Shown here: piece by piece, positions 11,349-23,327 of the stretch
How positions within the stretch are numbered: the stretch's first letter is position 1
Layout of the letters: each line of letters opens with the position of its first letter
From: Cryphonectria parasitica EP155
Lineage: Eukaryota; Ascomycota; Sordariomycetes; Diaporthales; Cryphonectriaceae
Assembly: GCF_011745365.1 (NCBI RefSeq)
Contig: NW_024468911.1
Location: 552,759-616,758 of the forward strand
Length of the DNA: 64,000 nucleotides
Direction: 5' to 3'
Program-made: the position numbers and the translations under genes
The notes under the pieces: generated by a model
The model's database searches: none
Seen by the model: only the letters and a program-made list of their open reading frames with translations
What the model was told of the DNA's origin: nothing

Positions 11349-12749
11349 GATTCATGAACCTTCTCTCCTCGCTCTCTCTCTTGCGCACACCCTCTCAGTC
11401 AATCTCTCTCCTTCGAACCACTTGGCTTGCATGGGTGCTGGTGGGCACACTGGGCACCACCCTTGCACCCACGAAATGCCGCCTCTGTGATGGCGATCAC
11501 AGCTGAAGAACGTTTCGATTCCGAGTTCCGATGTCAGTTCTTCGCTCGGTTCTTTCCCACACCTCCTTTACTTTTTTTTTTTTATACTGCTTCTCACTCT
11601 GTTGATCCCTCTTGTTCACGGAGATGAAGCGGCGGCATCGCAACCCGTCTGGTGGTACAGGCCCGGTCAGTGTCGGATTCGCTCCTTTTTTTTTCTAGGG
11701 GACATGCATGAAGAAGGTTGCGCTATGACCTTCCCCTGTCGCATTTCGGTAAGGAGAGTATGGCAGTTGTGTACCATGGGGATGCGAGTGCTGGGACGGA
11801 AATGCCAGGTCGGCGAATACTTGCACCCACGTGCTCTCAGGAGCGTGGAGTCGATAGTCGATAGTCTTGGCTGAAGTGCGTGGTTTAGTCAAGTCCTTTT
11901 ATTTTTTGGCCGAGTGAGAAGTGAATTGACAAGGAGGAAGGGGGGAAGGGACGGCACGTTTTTGCCAGGGTTGGTTGTAGTGGTTGCAAGACTGGCAGGC
12001 ACGATGCACGTGTATGGAGAATGTATGCAAATCAATCCCAAACAGGCCAACTTCTGATGTTACTATCATAAATCTTATTTACGTTTCCATTTGTGAAACG
12101 AAACATTCAAGCAAACACCTCGAAGAACCAATCAAGCATCATCTGTTGAACGATTATGGCAATGATACCTTGGCGAGCAGTAGTAATGTTGTCTCTCCAG
12201 ACTTTCATATCTGCGCCGAGCAGGCGTACTTATCACATTACACAAGAAGAGCGAAAAGACAGCTTGGAATTGTCGAGAAGGTAAACATATCAAGATGGAC
12301 TCAGAAGAAGGGGGAACAAAAAAAGTACTGTGCGATTGGTATCCTGGTATCTCAAGTCACAAGCCGCTGTTGCTGAAGTCGCAAACAACGGCTGATCAAC
12401 ACTGACGACAACTAACGACAACGACAACGACAACAACGACGACGCAGACCCCACCATGCTAGGAAGAGCAAGACAATGCTGCTAACAACTCATACAGGAG
12501 TTTCGACCGCAGTCTCAAAAATAATATGTCGCAGACAACACTCATCAGCCACAGAGCAAGAATATGCTCGGTCCCGGTGCCGAGTAAGCTTCCCTACCTT
12601 GACCCATTTTTTTCTTGCCATCGTCCCATGCACATCATTACCAGATTTCCCGTCGTCACCATATCCCTGATAATAAATCCCATAGCCCCAACCTTCCTCT
12701 CCTATCCTTGTCCTTCCTTTTTCCCTGCTTCGTATAGAACCTTTGTCAA
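11349..12749. other. Spacer with promoter of the phytase-like gene
   Basis: A 1.4-kb region. The 11349-11640 part lies upstream of the phytase-like start and has pyrimidine-rich stretches (CTCTCTC near 11365-11412, a T run at 11569-11583). A GACAAC repeat sits at about 12405-12442. No supported gene. Confidence 0.6.
12405..12442. repeat. Imperfect GACAAC/GACGAC tandem repeat
   Basis: Short trinucleotide-type repeat (units of GACAAC, AACGAC and GACGAC), non-coding, downstream of the 613-aa gene. Confidence 0.8.
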
Positions 12750-14678
12750 TCAAAAGGCAACACCCACGCTCGTCGGTCTAGGGCCCCTCAGGGGACTTCT
12801 CACGAGGTACTGGCTGACCTGTACCCTCGTCTCGTTCTTCTCTTCAGCGGGACTGGTGTCGCTATCCACGCTTCCGAAAGGCCCCTGTCGCCGCCCGCCT
12901 CCAATCGCCAGGTTCAGGCTCTTGCGCGACTCCCGCGCGTACACCTTGTCAAACTGCGACTGCATCCGCCTCGACGGCTCGGGCGGAGTGCTGCCCGGCG
13001 ACCAGTGCGTGCTCGTGGCAACCGTGTTCGTGCCGCCGCCAGCGTGGTCGTCATCCGTGCTGTAGATGGAGCCCGAGAACGGTCGGGACACGTCTGACGC
13101 CGAATCAAAACTACTCCTCCGGCCAGAGAAGATGGCGGACGGCGGGAGGGTCTGGTAGAAGCCCTCCTTATCCGTCAGCGCCCGTGGTGCGTTAGTGATG
13201 GAGTCGCGCGAGAATCTGCGCGAGTGGCGGAACGGCAGGGGCGTGGGCAAGCCGGGGTTGGTCTCCTCCATCCCAGCGGGGAAGAGCCAATCGGACACCC
13301 TGCTGAAAGACTTCTTCTTGCGCAGCGGTGGGCGCAGGATCAGTGGCAGCGGAGGAGCCAAGGGCACTTCGACGTCGATCGAGTTGTCAATGATCTTGGG
13401 GCTCGTGTCCGGCGGGTGTGAGTTGAACGCCGACTGCCGTACGGCTGATGGTGTATCCGGTGTGACAGGGTTGGCCTGCCATTTCGGAACCCTCAGGCTG
13501 GAAGTGCGCTCTGGGAACGACTGGGGAACAGGCATAGGTGGTATTGGCGGCGGTTGAAAGGCAGTCTGTGTAGAGGGTGCGGTGCGAGGGCGCTCGATGC
13601 TGACACGCTCCGCGAAGGAGGGTGCAGATGGTGGTACCGCGGGAAACGGCGGCATTGGCTCATCTGAGGCGGGGAGGGGTTAGTATCTGGTTTCTGCAGT
13701 CTGGTGGAGGGTTGGTTTGAAAATGGCAAAGGAGATGATGGCAGGCTTACCAGGATCGTACGAGGTCGACGGCCGGCTCAGACACAGACTGTGCCGCGAC
13801 TTGACCGACTCGAGCTCTGCATCCAGTATCTCCCTCTCGATGATGGCGCTCGCAATACGCTCAACAATCGCCTCCACGCTGGGCGACGTGTATGCTCGCG
13901 GTCGTGTCTTGGCACGGGGTGGTATTCTCGGAGGGGTCTCCTCCACAATGCTCTCAGTCAACAGCGAGCCGCTGTCACCTACTGGCCGTCGTGGGATGTG
14001 AAACGACAGGGTTGAGGTGTTTCTTGAGTGCGCCAGGGTCGTGCTGTCATCGTCCACAAAGACATCGCGGCTCCGGCTCCGGCTCCGACTTCGACTCCGG
14101 GCTGGCACAGGCGGTGACACAGACCGCTCGCGGCCAGCAAAGAACGGCAACAGAGGTGAGATTCTATTGTCAGGATTGTAGATGCTGAGCTGTAGAGGAC
14201 GGAACTCAGGTGCGGTTCGGGGCCCGTCTGGGACAGAAGGCCTGAAGTTGATGGCGCCCGAGCCAATGTGCTGGAAGTTGGAGGGTGTCGATATCCGCGG
14301 CCGGCGCGCCACCTTCCGCTTCCTCTTCCCGGACAGGAAGTTCCAGTCGATCCAACCCATATCGGCCTTCTTCTCTGCTGTCGCGCCCTTCCTGCTCTGC
14401 TTCTGTAGTCTCCCCTTCGACTCCGACCTGGGAGGAGGGGGTGCGGCACGGGGTGGTGATGTCGGCCTCGGCTGGTCGTAGTAGACCTGATAGTATCCCT
14501 TCTCTGGGTCCGACAGGTCGACCGCTCTCCCTCTAGGAAGACCGTCCTCGACGCGATAGTTGACGCCACCGGCACGTGGGTCGTAGTTCCCAGCTCGGAA
14601 ACTCGTCTCGTCGTCGGAGCAAGGAGCGAATAGCCACCACTTTATGATCTCAAGGCAACCACGAGGCTCATCACTCAT
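12750..14678 (-). CDS. Hypothetical 613-aa disordered protein with an RS tract
   Basis: Exons 14678-13751 and 13663-12750 join at phase 1 (donor G|GTAAGC; branch point ACTAAC near 13680; acceptor CTCAG) to give 613 aa. I do not recognise the family. The N-terminus (MSDEPRGCLEIIKWWLFAPCSDDETSF) looks ordered and could be the conserved core. Then comes a proline- and charge-rich region, a basic KRKRK segment near 118, an Arg-Ser dipeptide tract (ARSRSRSRSRSR, about residue 200) and one likely helix (VEAIVERIASAIIEREILDAELESV). The second exon is S/P-rich with many possible kinase sites. RS tracts occur in splicing factors, but no RNA-binding domain is visible, so no function is assigned. The in-frame join and the branch point support a single gene. 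Confidence 0.75.
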
Positions 14679-17414
14679 GATGTTTATCGTTCACATCGAT
14701 GTGGGGGTTTGTTCATACCGAGAGAAGGGGGGTAATAAGGAAAACGAGGGGGACGGCCAGCGATACTTCGAAATTTCCAAAAGGGCGAAGGTCAAATTGG
14801 GATAAGAGAAAAGAAAGAGAGAAAAAGAGAGAGACCGAGGAGCAGACTTCTTCGGCGTGGTAGAATCGAAGAGGAAATGGGCCTGCATGACCAAACTTAA
14901 CGGGGAGATCCTTCAAAAAAGAAAACAGACGGAGGACAAGATGGGAAAGTTGTGCGGCATGGCCCAATCTTTAATGGGAGCCGCCGACCTACCTCCTCAA
15001 ACCTTCTCGTATGGGTCTCGTCCTCTGGCTCCCCAGATACTATGTACATGGGGATCGAGGGGGACAGAGAGAAAGAGCTCTCAGGGATAGACACACACCA
15101 CCAAACTCTGGACCCAGAAAGGGACAGACAGAGTTAGAGAGGGCAAGGTACTAAGATCCAGCTCTTGGGCTGAGCATCGCTGACTGTGTGTGTATGTGCG
15201 TGTGTGTGGTAGAACGAAGGAGGAAGAGTGGTTGCTGGCCGATGGAGAGGTCTCAGTCTGGCGCATCTGATAGGTCGCGTAGGATTGGCCGAGGGCCAGT
15301 CGGCGCTTACCGGCCGGGGTCTTGGTGATGCACCTGGGTGCTGCGGATGGTTGGCAGGCGTTGGCGCTACCCTTCGAAAATAGAGAGGGGACCCACCAGT
15401 CGTGTCGGGTGGGCAATCAAGTTCAGCGAGTCGATTGTCTCAGGATGCCCATGCTCGAGTCACCACCCACTGCCACCATCCAAGAGACCCAGCTACTAGC
15501 CCCTTCGCATCTCGCCACGAACCCTCTCAAGAGATTGGCTCATGGGACCCGACAACTGTAAGAAGCGTGATGAACGCCCCTCCACCCATGCAGTAGCTGA
15601 CACCCCCGTCGTATCTGGGGTTTCGAGCAAGCCAGGTGACAGAGGAAAATAAAGACAAAGACAGGGAAAGAAGAGATAGTCGAGAGAGGGTCAAGCGATT
15701 AACCATAACTGGACAAGGAGGGGCGGCAGAGGAGATGAACGACAGGGTGCTAGGGGCCATGCAGGTCATAGTCCTTGCTGCTGGCCGTCCCGACCAACCA
15801 TGATGATGATGAGTGGTCGTTTGCTTCCTCAACCTGGCGTCGCTCAGTAAAGGTAATGACCTATGAACGACCACCAGTCTCATCGCTATTCTTTCCTGAA
15901 ACTGCGTCAGAGTTGCGTGGCCACAGCACAGGCGACCCGATTTGGCCACCCTGCCGTAGGTACAACAAAGCGCATAGGAAGGCACTTTTTGTCGGCGGGA
16001 CTTGGTACATGCTAGGGCGGCCCATCTTGTCGGCCGCACACCCACCCAGAAACAAGTTTGGTGTGTGGGTGGGTGCTCCTCCTTCTCCTCCTTCCACCAG
16101 CTGCTGCTGCTGCTGCTGCAGCGGCCCGCATCGACAACGTGTGGCCCATCGCGGAAGGACGAACAGCAAACCAAATATACCAGGGGTCGGGGCCTGGATT
16201 GGCTGGCGTTGTCCTGAATCGCCATGCACCCGCATTGCAGCTTGCACTCTCACCGCAGAGAAGCTGTGACATGTTCGACAGTGAAAGGTGTCGGGGAAAT
16301 TCCACCACACCTCACGTCGACGCATTTGGTACCGTGACACCTTGGCACATATGACCAGGCGTCTAGCCTCTTGCGGATGGCAGAGCTCCATCCAGAACCG
16401 CCAACCGATCTTCGGTGTTGTGAAGCATGAAATGAGCTTTGTCGCGTGCAAGCCAATGGGAGCGGCGGATTTGTCGTTTCAATTCTCCTTGTCGCCCTGC
16501 GCAGGGCATTGTGATCTGGTTTCGATTTCGCCCTCCCTAAGAATAGTAAAATGATGACACCATACCACGAGGTGGCCATATGACAGACGTGGCGGAGATT
16601 TTCCACCATCTGTCAGCGGCAAGTAAAATTGGTGATTCCCGTCATCACTGTGCTGAGACTGCGGCTTCTTGGTCCGGCCGGTTGTCATCACCGTGCCCTT
16701 TTTTTGTTTTGGGGGAGAGGGGGGGGGCGACGCTGTGGTGGTACTGCCTACAAACTTGTGCTGCTCGAGAGCTTGGCCAGTTTTGGTACTCTTCGTGACG
16801 GGGCTGTGGAGTTCTTTTTTTGGTCCTGTCTCGTGCTCAAGAAAAGTCCAGGCTCGTTGCCCACCTCAGATGTGACGGCCCCATGCTGCAGTGTTGTAGA
16901 TGGCCCATATGAGTCTGCAGAAGCGCACTTGGAGGACCACCCAGGTTTCTAGGCCTACGAGTCGCTTTGCCAAAAATGTTCACAGGCAGACAGCCTGGAG
17001 AAGGGGCTCCGTAGTTGCACTTTACTGAGAACTGCTTACATAAGCTTTCTTCCGAGCAGGAAGGAAAGAAGCTGTGGTGTGCTGTGGTGTGTTCAGTGCG
17101 GGGCTATTTGGGGAGAGGAATACGCTGGCTTGGCTGGGCAGGTGCAAATTACTATAGTCAAGATGTATTGATGGTAGACCAAGAAGGAAGTCGAACGTCA
17201 ACAAGCACGCAGCGAGTAAGTTCTGTATCCGTGTAATTTCACCAGACACTCACAAAAATTTGGCCACTCTCCTCCCAGAGCATGACACATCCATTGCCCA
17301 GCACACCATGTACACTATCATCACAACCTCAACACATAGCCCATACCTCGTACCGCAGATCCATTCATCCAGCCTATTCCCGTCAAGATCAAGGGGGGTC
17401 CGCCGCGCGGCTCT
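14679..17414. other. 2.7-kb spacer, no supported gene
   Basis: Lies upstream of the 613-aa gene and downstream of the DUF7704-like gene. Frames of up to 232 codons on the minus strand (15527-16225, 15861-16451) show no domain, no plausible exon chain and irregular codon use. A (CTG)6 run is at 16101-16118 and short GT/GA tracts lie near 15050-15215. It could hold a long promoter, an untranslated leader or a non-coding transcript. Confidence 0.5.
16101..16118. repeat. (CTG)6 trinucleotide run
   Basis: Six CTG units in a non-coding spacer. Confidence 0.9.
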
Positions 17415-17972
17415 TCAGGCGTGCTTCTTCCCAGACTTGGTCTGCAGGGCAGCATTTCCACCGATCGGTCCAAACACACCCAAGACAGTCAGCCACCTGA
17501 AGAGGTTCAAAATTGCACTGCCGGCCACACCGCCCCAGACCATATCATTCCACTGGCTGGGATCCCAAAATACATCTGGTCCCACGCCGCGGGCTGCTCC
17601 GTATATGTGCCCGTAGTCTGCGAAAGCAACGGCTACCAGATACCATTTGGCTGTGGATGGACTAGACGAGAAACAGCAGATGACAGCCATGGCAGCGAGA
17701 AGCAGGAGGACATTGCCCATCTGAAGCGAGAGGGCCAGAGCCTGTCCCGGGAAGTGATCCTGTTCATTGAGGGTGTGGTTTGGAACCTGCGTGGCATAGT
17801 AGTTAAAAGGATCTTGGTTGCACACGATCCAGGCCCAGACTCTAGAACAGAGACAATTAGTAATGTGAAGATCAATCACCAGCAGGAATCTTGGGACGCA
17901 AACCTACAACAACGCTGGCTCGATGACCGCAAAGACGATCAGAGGAATGGTGGGCAGAGTACTATATGCCAT
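17415..17972 (-). CDS. Small polytopic membrane protein (DUF7704-like) with a KKxx tail
   Basis: Exons 17972-17908 and 17841-17415 (66-nt intron, donor GTAGGT, acceptor TTCTAG) give 163 aa. The join restores the segment VIEPALLVWAWIVC. Four hydrophobic segments are visible: about 7-28, 70-88, 96-112 and 130-155. The size, the opening helix ending in 'EPALL', and FNYYATQ after helix 1 resemble small fungal membrane proteins that I believe are now grouped as DUF7704. The molecular function is unknown. The protein ends in K-K-H-A, which fits the dilysine KKxx ER-retrieval pattern if the C-terminus faces the cytosol. It shares a 637-nt divergent upstream region with SEC62. Confidence 0.8.
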
Positions 17973-18609
17973 GTCTTACAACCATACAATCTTTGGGGTC
18001 GGTAATTGACCGGATGGCAACTATTTCAGCGATGATGTTGTGGCACAGAATTGAAGGTGGCGGGTCTCCTCATCTCTTATCTACTTGCACACCGAATCCT
18101 TCGCGAGAAAGTAACACGTGCAGCTCTTCTTTTCCACAGTGGCCTTTAGGCATGACAGATTCGCTGTTAGTCCATAGATCCCGGGAGGCCTTATACGTAG
18201 TCAGCACATTGAAGGGGCCGCTGCACTAGCCTGTCACTGCCTGTGTCACCCCTGCTGGGCAAAGGAACCACCCGCTACGCGGTACTTACCAAGTGCCACC
18301 ACACTATGTCGAGGTTGGGCAGTCCCTGCACCCGCACAGTCCCTGCAGCGCGTCTCAAAGTGGACACGTTCCGGAAAGTCGAGGACAGCTACCACTTCTC
18401 TGAATTTGGAAAGCTTTCCTTTGTCGCAAATTATTGCGATCCCCCCAACACTGCAACTTCACACGTCACCCTCAGCACTTTCACAACCCCTGAGCGTTGC
18501 TGTTCTCCTGCAATTGCAAAGTTCACATCACTCTCGCCCCTGGAACTTTACAGTTTCTAACTCGAATCGTTAGAGCATCCTCACCTGCTCGCGAACCGAA
18601 TCATTCCCA
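17973..18609. promoter_or_regulatory. Divergent intergenic region, DUF7704-like gene / SEC62
   Basis: The 637-nt space between two oppositely oriented starts, so it must hold both promoters. No TATA box or known operator stands out; the last 100 nt before SEC62 is pyrimidine-rich with short CAAC stretches. Confidence 0.6.
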
Positions 18610-20046
18610 ATGTCTGGACCTGTTCCGCCCCGGGGTGGGATGCCCATGCCCGGCCCTGGCATGCCCATGCGAGGACCTGGTATCCCGATCCCTTTGCCTC
18701 CAGGAATGCGCCTGCAGCCAGGCCAACAGCCTACCCCCGAGCAGATCGAGCAGATCAAGAAGTTCCAGGTGGAAGCCAGAAGGAACTTTGAGGCCCAGAT
18801 CGCCGAGCAGGCCGCCAAGGAGGGTGTCCCCGTCGAGCAGGTGATGCAACGTGTCCAGCAGCAGATGCAGCAGCGCATGATGCAGCAGAGAATGATGGCC
18901 CAGCAGCAAGCCCAACAGCAAGGAGGACAACAGCCACCGCAGGGACAACAAGGACCACCAGGTCCGGGACAACCTCAGGGCCAGGGACAGCCTCAAGGCC
19001 CGCGACCTCAGGGTGGTCCGCAGCCCGGTGTTGCCCAGCCCATCACTCCCGGACCTCCCAACCCCGTCGCCATTGCCATGGCGAATTTCTTGCGAGCCCA
19101 GGATCTGAAGCTTCGTACTTGTATCCTAAATGGCGAGCGCAAGGACATGTTCAGAGGTATGCAAAATGCCGTCTTGACCCTCCCCCCCCCCCCAAATCTC
19201 GACCCCTCGTACTGACATGCATGTAACAGTCAAGAGAGCCCTTCGAGTACTGCAGTCCCCCGCCTACGAGAAGGCCCGCAAGAAGAACCCTGCCCTGCCC
19301 CAGATCACCGACCGGGCATCGCTCGAGAATGCCTTCAAGCTACTACCTATGTCGATGTTGGCCCTCCGAGTCGAGAAAATCGACCCAAGCACCATGCCCA
19401 ACCCGCCGAAGAAGCGTGTCAAGGGTCTCTGGAACGTCAAGATTGTCGGGCAGCAGGATGCCGGTGATGACATGTACTATGCTTGGCTGTACGAGGGCAG
19501 CCAGGTCATGCGCAAGGTCTACGCTGTCCTTGCCCTCGTCGCCATCTTCACTGTGGTCCTGTACCCCCTTTGGCCGCTGAAGATGCGCCAGGGTGTCTAC
19601 TACCTCAGCTGGGGCTTCCTGTGGCTGCTGGCTGCCTTCTTCGCCATGGCTATCTTCCGCGTCATCCTCTTCTGTCTCACCTACTTCACTGTCTCTCCCG
19701 GTCTCTGGCTGTTTCCCAACCTCTGGGAGGATGTTTCGTTCGTCGACTCCTTCAAGCCTGTCTGGGCTTGGCACGAGGTAAGTTACACATCATCTCGATC
19801 CGAGAAAGAAGAACTTATCGCGCTGACATGATCACATAGACAGCAAAGAAGAAGAAGAAGAAGTCGTCCTCGGGTGGCGGAGCCAGTGCCAGTGCCCAGT
19901 CAACTTTTGCCGCTACTACCGGCCAGCCGTTGCCAGCAAGTGCCACTACGACAGCCACGGATACGCAAATAGCGACAGGCTCGGACCCGCGGCAAAGAGG
20001 TGCCTACGAAGCTCCCAGAGTGGAAGAGCTGCCGGATGACGAATAA
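18610..20046 (+). CDS. SEC62: Translocation protein SEC62
   Basis: Exons 18610-19156, 19230-19777 and 19840-20046 join in frame to give 433 aa. Sec62 is a subunit of the ER Sec62/Sec63 translocon that supports post-translational import. Residues from about 145 (NPVAIAMANFLRAQDLKLRTCILNGERKDMFRVKRALRVL) match the conserved cytosolic Sec62 domain. Two transmembrane segments follow at about 279-298 and 307-335. The C-terminus is cytosolic and begins with a lysine run encoded right after the last acceptor, then an S/T/A-rich acidic end. The first 140 residues are unusually rich in P, G, Q and M (QQQMQQRMMQQRMM-type), much longer than in yeast Sec62. Intron 1 carries a 12-C run. Family assignment is firm. 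Confidence 0.95.
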
Positions 20047-20442
20047 GAGGAAACCCTCTTCTTCCCCTTTTGGTGTTGTATTTTCTTCCCCCCCTCGACG
20101 CGAGAGGCCCTACGAAGGAGAGTTTGGTGTGTCGCCAGTTCGGCTATGAAAATGGAGTTTCAGGCCAGACTATTCGACATTTCATGATTAATTCATATGA
20201 AACTTGTTATAAAATTGTGTTTGATACAATCGCATCGTACTTGGTCCCATGAATATGATTCACATTTGGAAGCGCTCTCGAGAGGTTTACGAAGGAGATG
20301 GGGCCATCAAGCGAATTTTGTCTTCTAAGATGTCATCCCCTTATTTCTTCTTTCGTTCTCCCCTTTACACTCGCTCTTCCGTGTATATACAGAACTCGTG
20401 AGAGAGAGAGACCATATAACTCATATGACAGATGGAGTCACT
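20047..20442. other. Convergent spacer, no gene seen
   Basis: 396 nt between the 3' ends of SEC62 (+) and the RNase T2 gene (-). A/T-rich around 20160-20260, as expected for 3' UTRs. A short GA repeat at about 20399-20411. Confidence 0.6.
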
Positions 20443-21938
20443 TTACGCCTCGGATCCATTCGTGCGCAGGTAATAGTGAATGGCCCCCGGCGAGGAAGCA
20501 CAATTACCCAAGCTGCCACCTGTTGCATTCGCCGCGACAGGAACCCCACGCACGTCCTGGGGACGGCCGTAGACATGGTGATCTAAGGAAGATGAGAAAT
20601 TAGCGGCCGTAGTCTTTGTACTGAACGCTCCCAAGCTGCTTCCAAGGGGGTTGAGAAAAGGGGGGCGGGGGGGGTTACTACTCACAGTACCAGACCTCGT
20701 CCAGGACAGTGTACCCAGTGTCACCCGAGCCCGCGCCGGCGGCGGTGCTGTTGTACTGAGCCCCCGTGCAGGCCAGATACGGGATTTCCCCGAACGCTTC
20801 AGTCAGCACGCTCTGAATGTCGCCGAGGGTGTACGTAGTGCTGTTGCTGGGCACGATGCCGGCGTCGGCGAGCCACTTGTACGTGGGCACGGTGCGGTAC
20901 CACGCGATGGCGGTCTCGAAAAAGTCGACCACGTCCTGGTGCTCGACGTACTGCGGACCGTAGCAGGGGACATCGAAGGCGGAGTAGCAGGTGGCGTGCT
21001 TGGAGAACTCGTGGCCCCAGAAGTCGTAGTTGGGTGAGCCTTGGGAGACCCAGTACCTTTTTGTACGTGTTAGAACAAGTGCTACGTTGCTTTTTCTAAA
21101 AGAAGAAGCAAAATTTGCAGGGGATATTTACTTGTTCATGTAGGCGAGGAGGTCATATTTTCCAAAGGGTTCGAGAAAGGTGCCTATGTTGGAGCCATTG
21201 TAAGGGGGCACCGGCGTGCCGGAAGATGTTCCCGTGGTGGTGTTTGGTGAGGGTGCCGGATCGTACTGGCGGCTGCAAATGTATGTGTGAGAAGAGAAGA
21301 GAAGTAGAAGAATCACAAGAATCACATGGAACAAATCGTTCCTGCTCTCTTGGCCCTCGTTGTTTCTTGACTCACCTCAGGTCACAATACTGCGTGTAAG
21401 AGCCTAGGAAAGGTGCATTGTTAGTATGGATGTAGCATTGTAGTCTTGCAGTCTTCAGCGAGTTGTGGATACGAACCATTGCAGAAATCCGGCCACAAGC
21501 CGTGAAGACTCCAGGCGTTCTTGGGCAGGACTTGGCCCTGAGACTCAAGACCAGTATAAGTATCCCAATATTGTGTCGAAAGCTGAAATCGAACGTCATG
21601 TCAGCCATTTCTGTGTGCCAGAGCTTGTGTAAGGCACAACACGTACAACCAAGCCTCCAAATGTCTCGGTACAGCACGAGTCTGTGATGTTGGCTTGCGC
21701 CCCTGCTGAGCACGACAGGATAGGGTCGTCTGCAAGACAGGTAGTCAGTCAGTCAGCCAGCCAGTTTCACAAGGCCACCTTTGACAGGCGGTTGCGTTGG
21801 GTCCTGGGGGCACACAAGCGTACAGAGCTGGCAGGTATGGTTCGACGTGCTCTCGCCGTAGAGGCTTCGGCCGTAGAGACTGGCCGTAGCCTCTCCAGTG
21901 GCGGCGAGGGTGGCGAGGAAGATCAAAGGGCGATGCAT
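20443..21938 (-). CDS. Secreted ribonuclease T2
   Basis: Seven exons (21938-21779, 21729-21647, 21582-21477, 21403-21376, 21272-21132, 21056-20686, 20582-20443) close in frame to 261 aa. RNase T2 enzymes cleave single-stranded RNA through a 2',3'-cyclic phosphate. Both active-site motifs are present: CAS I in SLHGLWPDFCNGS (His108) and CAS II in FWGHEFSKHATC (His188, Glu189, Lys192, His193). The N-terminus (MHRPLIFLATLAATGEATA) is a plausible signal peptide. Cysteines and several NxT/S sites fit a secreted or vacuolar glycoprotein. Intron 1 is only 49 nt and exon 4 only 28 nt. Secreted T2 RNases serve phosphate scavenging or RNA turnover; which applies here is not visible. Confidence 0.92.
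21744..21764. repeat. CAGT/CAGC tetranucleotide repeat in RNase T2 intron 1
   Basis: Short run of GTCA and GCCA units within the 49-nt first intron of the RNase T2 gene. Confidence 0.85.
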
Positions 21939-23327
21939 CTTGAATACGACTTTTTATTTCCACAGCTCGTTGTGCACAACAACATCAAAAGGCCCCTTGG
22001 TCAAGAGAACGACTACATGAGTATTGATAGGCCATGAAAAGGCCTTTCCAGGACCCTTTATAGACACACGAGGAGGCCACCCAAGTTTTCCTATCGCGCA
22101 GGTTATCTAAGTTCCGCCGTGTCATCGTGGGTATTCGTCGCTGTCATCGAACGCCCGCCCTGGGCGCACACCCAAACAGGAAGCTCACCGCGGCTCGACA
22201 TGGAGAAAATTGCGCCTGTTCCCTGCACCAGGGGTCCCACCTGCCGGCGATCTGAATTCCTACAGGTCAATGGTCGTAGCGACTCCAGAGCGGCGGGCGC
22301 TGAAGGCTGATCCGGGTGGCCAGGTATGTTTCTTGGCGGTCCGGCTGGGCTAAGTAGTTAAGTAAGTGACCAAATGGTGGCGTCGGTGTATGAAGCTTGA
22401 TTAGACCTCACCGAGAAGGTTCATCTTTTCTTTTCCTTGTCCTCCTTCCTGATTGCCAAGCAATTCATCTCCCTGCAACGATAAGTGACGGGGTGATTTC
22501 GTAGAAAATTAGAATCGAGGGAATGTTACGGGTTTTCTGATATTGCTTGAGTACTTCCAGCAGATGTTACTTCTGGTGTAACGTCATAATTATTGTAGAT
22601 TGTGAGCCCAGAATGACTGGTCCAGGAAAAGACTTGTAGTGATGATGACGATCAATGGTCCTCCTTTAGTACGGATTGACCCTGGAGAATTCCCTTGTAC
22701 GATAGACACCGTCAACCTCGGTAGTTGCTCCTTCCAGTGTCTGCGACTGTCTTGATGATGAAAGAGGTCTATTCACAGTCCTGGAAAACTGCTGTAGAAC
22801 CACCCATACATAGTACAGGCTTCGGGCCAGCTTGTAGTGAGACTGCGATGGCAAGTCTTTACAGCAACGGAAAACTGACCAGTGACCAGCGAGCAGCAAC
22901 CAGCAACATTACCTTGCAGCTAGTTTTCACAGTGAAGCACATTCAGCATAAGACTTCTAGCACCGTCATTTGTGGTCATGTTCTTGCATGCAATGCGTTG
23001 GAATCGAAGCGTTGAGACCACACACAACAGCAGTGTCCAGCCGCTGCGGTGTCCGTGGAGCCCCGCGCTGCCCCTTGTCAAGCAACAAGTATGACCCCTG
23101 CACGGTCAAGTGACGTGCCTGATGCTCTGCCCCGCCAAACAGAGCATCCCTTGAGAAGGGGGGGGGGGGGGTTGAAGCTCCCAGAGCTCAACAACTTGGA
23201 CCCTAACAACCTCGACTCTTCACACCAACAGCTACGACCTCCTCCTTCTCCCTGTGACTTCATATCTCTAACACATCAAACCACCTACCCACCTCCCCCT
23301 TCTCGCCGCTACAACTACCTGCCCAAG
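21939..23327. promoter_or_regulatory. Divergent intergenic region, RNase T2 / acyl-CoA-binding protein
   Basis: A 1.4-kb region with the promoters of both genes and no supported ORF. A 14-G run lies at 23158-23171, followed by a CCTCC/CACC-rich leader just before the ACBP start. Confidence 0.6.
23158..23171. repeat. Poly(G) run, 14 nt
   Basis: Homopolymer about 157 nt upstream of the acyl-CoA-binding protein start codon. Confidence 0.95.

Noticed and set aside
15527..16451. Overlapping 232- and 196-codon minus-strand frames with a poly-Gln stretch
   Set aside because: The Gln run is only the (CTG)6 repeat read on the minus strand. The two frames overlap each other and have no domain or plausible splice chain.
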